DNA of 36,460 bases. Source: Pseudomonadota bacterium. Lineage in GTDB: Bacteria > Pseudomonadota > Gammaproteobacteria > Steroidobacterales > Steroidobacteraceae. The stretch covers positions 1 to 36,460 of the forward strand of contig JAEZFW010000050.1 in NCBI GenBank assembly GCA_023417315.1, read 5' to 3'. Position 1 is the stretch's first letter. The number at the start of each line of letters is the position of its first letter. Shown one piece after another: positions 32,609 through 36,460 of this stretch. The position numbers were made by a program, and so were the translations under genes. The notes under the pieces were generated by a model that saw only the letters and a list, made by a program, of their open reading frames with translations, was not told the DNA's origin and made no database searches.

Positions 32609-33825
32609 TCGCCATTCGCAAGCGCATCGCGCTGTTCGGCTTGTGCTCGTTGAGCCTTGCCGCATTCGACACTGTGCTCGCCGATCAAGATTCCGAAGCG
32701 AGGTTGCAGGTCGACGTGCTCGCAGATCGGCTGGATAGCCCGTGGGGTCTCGCATTGTTGCCGGATGGGCGCATGCTCGTGACGCAGCGATCTGGCGCTC
32801 TGCACCTGCTCGACGCGCAAGGCCAACATCTAGCGGCGATCAAGAACGTGCCCGAAGCGTTTGTGAAGCTGCAAGGCGGATTGCTAGACATCGCGCTGCA
32901 TCCGCAGTTCGAGACGAACTCCACGATCTACTTATCTTTGGCACATGGGCAGCAGAAGCACAACACGACGCGTGTCGTTCGCGCGGTTCTAGAAGGCGAT
33001 CAACTGAACGACGTTCGCGTGATCTTCGACAACACGCCGAAAGGCACCTCAGTCCATTACGGCGGCCGACTCGCGTTCATGCCCGACGGTACGTTGCTCG
33101 TCACGACTGGCGAAGGCGCCGATTACCGTGAGCAAGCTCAGCGCCTCGACAGAGTGCTGGGCAAGATCGTGCGCATCAACGACGATGGCACGATCCCGAA
33201 CGACAATCCTTTCGTGAACACACCCGGCGCCGATCCGGCCATTTGGTCTTACGGTCATCGCAATCCGCAAGGACTCTACGTCGATGCGCAAACGGGTACC
33301 GTATATTCGACCGAGCACGGACCCAAAGGTGGCGATGAGATCAATGTAATCGAGCAAGGCGTCAACTACGGTTGGCCCGTCGCGACGCACGGCATCGACT
33401 ATACGGGTGCGCGCATCTCACCCTTTGTCACTTATGAAGGCATGCGCGAGCCACTGCTGTATTGGACGCCCTCGATCGGACCCGGCGGAGTAGCGATGTA
33501 TCGAGGCGCGCAGTTTCCCGAATGGGAAGGCGACCTCTTCGTCGCTGTGCTGGGTCACAAGCACCTGCGTCGTGTCGACGTCGAAGACGGCCGCGTGGTC
33601 GCACAGGAAATTTTGCTCGCGGATCGAAAAAGCCGCTTCCGGCAAGTGGAGATCGGCGCTGATGGTGCGATCTATGCAGTTGTCGAGAACGTGAACGAGC
33701 AAGATCAGTCAGGCCAGATCTTGCGTATCACGCGACGGACAAATCCTCCTGCAACAGATGATCCGTCACAGCCGTGGACGTCGGGGTCTGCATCGCAAGC
33801 AGTGTCGCAGGCGAAGCCCCAGTGA
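32605..33825 (+). CDS. PQQ-dependent soluble aldose dehydrogenase (YliI/Asd family)
   Basis: A six-bladed propeller enzyme that oxidises aldose sugars with PQQ in the periplasm. 406 residues with a signal peptide (about 1-26, TVLADQ). Family blocks: LDSPWGLALLPDGRMLVTQR, GGLLDIALHPQF, HYGGRLAFMPDGTLLVTTGE, SYGHRNPQGLYVD, EHGPKGGDEINVI and RQVEIGADGAIYAV. No PQQ-synthesis genes are in the window, so cofactor supply is unknown. AGGAGG lies about 10 bases before the ATG at 32605. The last 98 bases overlap, tail to tail, the AraC-type regulator gene on the other strand. Confidence 0.9.
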   Translation: MIAIRKRIALFGLCSLSLAAFDTVLADQDSEARLQVDVLADRLDSPWGLALLPDGRMLVTQRSGALHLLDAQGQHLAAIKNVPEAFVKLQGGLLDIALHPQFETNSTIYLSLAHGQQKHNTTRVVRAVLEGDQLNDVRVIFDNTPKGTSVHYGGRLAFMPDGTLLVTTGEGADYREQAQRLDRVLGKIVRINDDGTIPNDNPFVNTPGADPAIWSYGHRNPQGLYVDAQTGTVYSTEHGPKGGDEINVIEQGVNYGWPVATHGIDYTGARISPFVTYEGMREPLLYWTPSIGPGGVAMYRGAQFPEWEGDLFVAVLGHKHLRRVDVEDGRVVAQEILLADRKSRFRQVEIGADGAIYAVVENVNEQDQSGQILRITRRTNPPATDDPSQPWTSGSASQAVSQAKPQ

Positions 33826-34600
33826 AGAAACGGAAGTCCTTGTAGAAGTGCGACTGATCGTAGTATCCGTCTAGATAGCAATCCGGAAAGACGCGAGCGC
33901 GAGAGCTGCGCGGTGCGATCTGTGACAGAAGCGCGTGATAAGCATGCTTGAAGCGCACGATGCGCGCGTACTTCTTGGGGGTCATACCGACGTTCGCAAC
34001 GAATGCGCGCTCGAGCGTGCGCGGATCTGCGCCGATGCCCTGCATGCATTCTGCAATCGTGCCCGCGCCCCGGCGCGCTCGGATCCGTTCGATGAGCTGA
34101 TCGACGATCGTGTGCGCAGGTGTGCTGATGCGCATCTGCGCGAAGAAGAATGCGTCGAGTACAGACGCGACGTGCTGGGGAGATGATGCGCCCGAGAGTC
34201 GCTCCTCTAGACTCAACAGACTCAAGTGATTGAGATCGCGCAACTCGACCGTTGCATTCCGCAGCTCCGATAACGGCGTACTCATGAGCCTTCGCAACAT
34301 CCGCGGCTCGAGCTTCACGCCGATAACTCGAAAACCTCCGAGATCTCGGGTGACGACCGAATGGCTTCGTGCGCCGATCAAATAGCTGCGGCGCATCTGC
34401 GCGCCGCCTGATTTCTCATCGAACGCGAAGCCGAGCGGCGCGCGTTCGAAGCCATCTCGATAGGTGAACACGAGCTCCGAGTAGCCGTCAGGCAAGTGCA
34501 ACTCGTACTTGGGCGCACGACGCCGCTCCGCCTCGACAACGAAGTAGCAACGAACCGAATCGCGCAGGCGCGAATCGGGCTTGAGCAGCCAGTACTTCAT
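33728..34600 (-). CDS. AraC-family transcriptional regulator with DUF6597-like N-domain
   Basis: A 290-residue regulator. The N-terminal part (about 1-110: LKPDSRLRDSVRCYFVVEAE, HLPDGYSELVFTYRDGF) resembles the DUF6597 domain of AraC proteins. The C-terminal AraC DNA-binding domain (about 185-275) has the two helix-turn-helix motifs: GIGADPRTLERAFVANVGMTP and YDQSHFYKDFRFFTGASP. The ATG at 34600 is chosen by the N-domain start; the frame is open to 34678. Its 3' end overlaps the aldose dehydrogenase 3' end by 98 bases, so the two transcripts are mutually antisense there. Confidence 0.88.
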   Translation of the reverse strand: MKYWLLKPDSRLRDSVRCYFVVEAERRRAPKYELHLPDGYSELVFTYRDGFERAPLGFAFDEKSGGAQMRRSYLIGARSHSVVTRDLGGFRVIGVKLEPRMLRRLMSTPLSELRNATVELRDLNHLSLLSLEERLSGASSPQHVASVLDAFFFAQMRISTPAHTIVDQLIERIRARRGAGTIAECMQGIGADPRTLERAFVANVGMTPKKYARIVRFKHAYHALLSQIAPRSSRARVFPDCYLDGYYDQSHFYKDFRFFTGASPATLLAMQTPTSTAVTDHLLQEDLSVA

Positions 34601-34831
34601 CTCATCGCGCACGAGCGTCGGCGCCCACGCTTGTGTGGGAGGGACACGCGGTAGATGGGCGGCGGCGCTCCGAACCATTCAAGAATGATAGGTCCGCTCG
34701 GTCTAAGATTTGCCGCGCGATCGAACGCCTAGTCGCGCGTGGTGCTCGGATTGTCGTGTTCGATGTTCCTTGCTTCTCTTATCTGAATACTTGGCGCCCT
34801 TGTAGCGTCTGGGCGGGCCTGCCGCCAGGAC

Positions 34832-34909
34832 GTGTTTCAGGACCGGCCGTAAATGCTTCCATGTAGGCCGGGTACAAAAACATCCATGTTTTTGAACCTC
34901 CTGAAACAC
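34832..34909. repeat. Nested inverted repeat of the Xanthomonadales type
   Basis: Outer arms TGTTTCAGGA (34833-34842) and TCCTGAAACA (34899-34908); inner perfect hairpin AAAAACAT-CC-ATGTTTTT (34876-34893). On the minus strand it contains GGCCTACATGG...ATTTACGG, close to an intergenic repeat I recall from Xanthomonadaceae and relatives (established by memory, not by search). The rest of the 686-base gap 34601-35286 holds the purine tract and array A5, but no gene I can support. Confidence 0.7.
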
Positions 34910-34950
34910 CTCCTGACGTCAGTCCCGCTCTGCCACGGCTGACCGTCGAC

Positions 34951-35030
34951 AGAGAAGAAGAAGGGAGGAGAAGAAGAGGTAGAAGAGAGAACGAAGACGG
35001 AAGTAAGCCGAAGGCAGAAGAGAAGAAAAC
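34951..35030 (+). other. 80-base purine-rich tract
   Basis: 72 of 80 bases are purines; the first 29 (34951-34979) are all A or G (AGAGAAGAAGAAGGGAGGAG and onward). It has no start codon or ribosome binding signal and no coding interpretation. Such tracts can form H-DNA or act as AG-rich translation enhancers; neither is shown here. Confidence 0.6.
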
Positions 35031-35165
35031 ATTTCGCCACGAGGGACGATGCGCACTGGTTGCGCGCGTAATCTTGGAGTTATCTATCGTGCGCAAGCCC
35101 ACCGTCGAGGTTGCGACCGCGCGGATGTGGGGAGGGAGTGTGGGGTGCCAATTCGAGCGGACTCA

Positions 35166-35284
35166 CTCTGACCTGCCGATAGGCTTTCGTGCCGGAAGCG
35201 TGCGATGCACGCTGGAGGCTTTCCTGCCGTTAGGCTTTCTTGCCGTAGGCGTGCAACGCGCGCCGAAGGCTTTCCCGCGTTAGC
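35166..35284 (-). repeat. Linker-hairpin repeat array A5
   Basis: On the minus strand: linkers CGCGGGAAAGCC, CGGCAAGAAAGCC, CGGCAGGAAAGCC and CGGCACGAAAGCC, ending GGCAGGTCAGAG. Hairpins are AGCGTGC-ATC-GCACGCT (35197-35213, perfect 7 bp) and GGCGCGC-GTT-GCACGCC (35248-35264, one G-T wobble). A diverged copy 30 kb from A1-A4, placed three bases from the DUF1496-like stop. Confidence 0.8.
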
Positions 35285-35286
35285 GG

Positions 35287-35526
35287 CTACGGATTCTTGG
35301 GATCAGCCGGCCCGGCTTCGACCCAGATGCCGTCGCGGCAGCGGAGCATCATGGTGCCACTGCGGACGAGCTCGCCGCTCTTGAAGGATTCCCCGTTGAA
35401 GTAACAGACCGCGCCACCAGGGACTTCGAGCCGCAGTGTCTCGGACTCTTCGAGCATTTCCTCAGCAACGGGGGAGGTTCTCAACTCGGGATCGATGGCA
35501 CCGACGTTCCGAATTCCGGTATGCAT
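35287..35526 (-). CDS. Small protein, DUF1496-like
   Basis: A 79-residue protein with a strong ribosome binding site (GAGGAGG eight bases before the ATG). The second half, GGAVCYFNGESFKSGELVRSG and LRCRDGIWVEAG, resembles DUF1496, a small domain of unknown function with two conserved cysteines and a C-Y-x-N-G-x-x-Y/F-S pattern. No signal peptide is clear. Array A5 lies directly behind its stop. Confidence 0.7.
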   Translation of the reverse strand: MHTGIRNVGAIDPELRTSPVAEEMLEESETLRLEVPGGAVCYFNGESFKSGELVRSGTMMLRCRDGIWVEAGPADPKNP

Positions 35527-35783
35527 TGGCTTGCCTCCTCGTTGGATTCTCTCGCGACTACGCGTCCTAGCGCCATAAGGAACAACGCAGCGGCCGAGAT
35601 CCGTACCGTAGTTTCCACGGGTTAGCTCGGAGCACAGGCGTCACGATCGAGAATCGGTTACCGATCGACTCCCCGGCCACCAAGCGTCGGAATGCATGCA
35701 GGATGCGGAAGTTCCTCGTGAGGATGCGGCGCGTGCGCCGGATCTGACGAGATCGGCGAATTGTTCGTGCGTTTAGACCGTGC

Positions 35784-36173
35784 TCAGGCAGTGATCTCGA
35801 TGCGATTGCCGTCGGGATCGAGCACGACACTCTCGTAATACCCGTCCCCGGTGCGGCGTGGACCATCGAGAACAGGGAACCCCTCCGAGCGCAGTCTTGC
35901 CGTCAACGAGTCGACTGTTGTCTCGGAGCCCACGGCTATTGCGAAGTGAGTGAGCCCCATGCGTTGCGCGCCGGGTTCGATCTGCACCGGAGACAACTGC
36001 TGCGTGCGCATCACCTCGATGCGTGCACCGCCATCGAACGACAAGAAGCGCGACTCGAATCCTTTCTTCGGATTCACGTAGGGCGGTCCGACCTGCGCAC
36101 CGAAATACGTTTCGTAGAAGCGCGTGCAACGGTCGATGTCGTTTGTCCAAAGGGCGAGGTGTTCGATACGCAT
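35784..36173 (-). CDS. VOC/glyoxalase superfamily protein
   Basis: A 129-residue single-module VOC protein with both beta-alpha-beta-beta-beta halves: MRIEHLALWTNDIDRCTRFY opens the first, GLTHFAIAVGSETTVDSL the second, and VLDPDGNRIEI closes it. Metal-ligand candidates are His5, the Glu in ARIEVM, His in LTHFAIA and Glu in NRIEIT. Substrate unknown; many such proteins act as dioxygenase- or lyase-like enzymes or drug binders. The ATG at 36173 is chosen because the VOC domain starts there; the open frame continues to 36311 through repeat DNA. No ribosome binding site is clear. The 257-base gap to the DUF1496-like gene holds nothing recognised. Confidence 0.88.
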   Translation of the reverse strand: MRIEHLALWTNDIDRCTRFYETYFGAQVGPPYVNPKKGFESRFLSFDGGARIEVMRTQQLSPVQIEPGAQRMGLTHFAIAVGSETTVDSLTARLRSEGFPVLDGPRRTGDGYYESVVLDPDGNRIEITA

Positions 36174-36260
36174 GTATGACGGGCTACGGCTTCGGCTACG
36201 GCAAGATGCTAGCGCATCGTTTAGACAAGCACGCATGTTGGGTGTGCCACCTTTTCTTGG

Positions 36261-36337
36261 CGTCATCCCGGCCGGAGGCCGGGATCCAGACAACCAGGCA
36301 GCAAAGCGCAAGACAGTCCTGGATCCCGGCCTTCGCC
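36261..36337. repeat. REP-like inverted doublet, CGTCATCCCGGC type
   Basis: Arms CGTCATCCCGGCCGGAGGCC...GGGATCCAG (36261-36290) and CTGGATCCCGGCCTTCG (36319-36335), inverted. This is the widespread proteobacterial CATCCCGG...CCGGGATCC palindrome and resembles the 8.7-kb and 29.5-kb copies. Bases 36338-36460 at the window end show no gene. Confidence 0.8.
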
Positions 36338-36460
36338 CACTGCTGTCCGGGGAAATGAATTGAGAAGCGATGTTTCATTCGGTCTTTGCAGGGTATTCGT
36401 ACGCGTGCTGTCGACCGCAACTCAACTGCGCAAGGGTCAATGGATGCGTCCCTTCCCTTG

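Noticed and set aside
34779..35102. 107-codon minus-strand frame
   Set aside because: Low-complexity Ser/Leu run is the translation of the purine tract's complement, and it crosses the nested repeat.
35074..35283. 69-codon plus-strand frame
   Set aside because: Mostly translated repeat array A5.
35567..35866. 99-codon minus-strand frame past the VOC gene
   Set aside because: Overlaps the VOC gene in another frame, and I saw no ribosome binding site or domain.

Overview
The window is about 36 kb of GC-rich bacterial chromosome, most likely from a denitrifying gammaproteobacterium. Support for that: a fabA-fabB pair, a full periplasmic nitrate reductase operon, a copper nitrite reductase and a quinol-type nitric oxide reductase, two large TonB-dependent receptors, a CadC-like/TPR regulator, and intergenic repeats of the kind common in Xanthomonadales-Nevskiales-Steroidobacteraceae relatives. 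The exact family is inference; there is no rRNA or other marker here.

Layout. 1-8.7 kb (+ strand) is a denitrification island: the 3' end of norB, fabA-fabB, nnrS, a SirB-family gene, nirK (two cupredoxin domains plus cytochrome c), nirV and a SCO-type copper chaperone. Three units (fabAB, nnrS, nirK) begin with an FNR/DNR-type dyad exactly 22 bases upstream of a -10-like hexamer, the class II geometry, so unsaturated fatty acid synthesis seems tied to the anaerobic nitrogen-oxide regulon. 8.7-14.5 kb (- strand) holds a repeat block, a LytS/LytTR two-component pair and a large TonB-dependent receptor. 15-18.5 kb holds an alpha/beta hydrolase, a membrane protein and a winged-helix/TPR regulator. 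18.7-20.2 kb is a compact arsR-arsI-arsC set with no efflux gene. 20.2-24.7 kb (- strand) is napEFDABC, including a 52-residue NapE and a NapF that lacks half its iron-sulfur clusters. 24.9-36.5 kb holds an Nramp-related transporter, a second TonB-dependent receptor, a small thioredoxin-fold protein, a fused CE7-SGNH double esterase, a membrane protein plus PQQ-type aldose dehydrogenase, an AraC regulator, a small DUF1496-like protein and a VOC protein.

The least explained part of the window is its repeats. Five arrays (4408-4506, 4588-4707, 5153-5240, 5286-5389, 35166-35284) consist of a conserved 13-base linker, CGGCARGGAAGCC-like, separated by a 3-base gap, a fixed 10-base spacer, or a hairpin whose stem sequence differs from copy to copy while its two arms stay complementary (one G-T wobble). 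Other families are composite elements with inverted arms of short tandem repeats (21361-21479, 26163-26300, 28941-29072) and REP-like doublets (8.7-8.9, 29.5 and 36.3 kb). Several lie inside or at the ends of open reading frames: they appear to have added the C-terminus of NnrS and N-terminal segments of NirV and NapB without breaking the frame.
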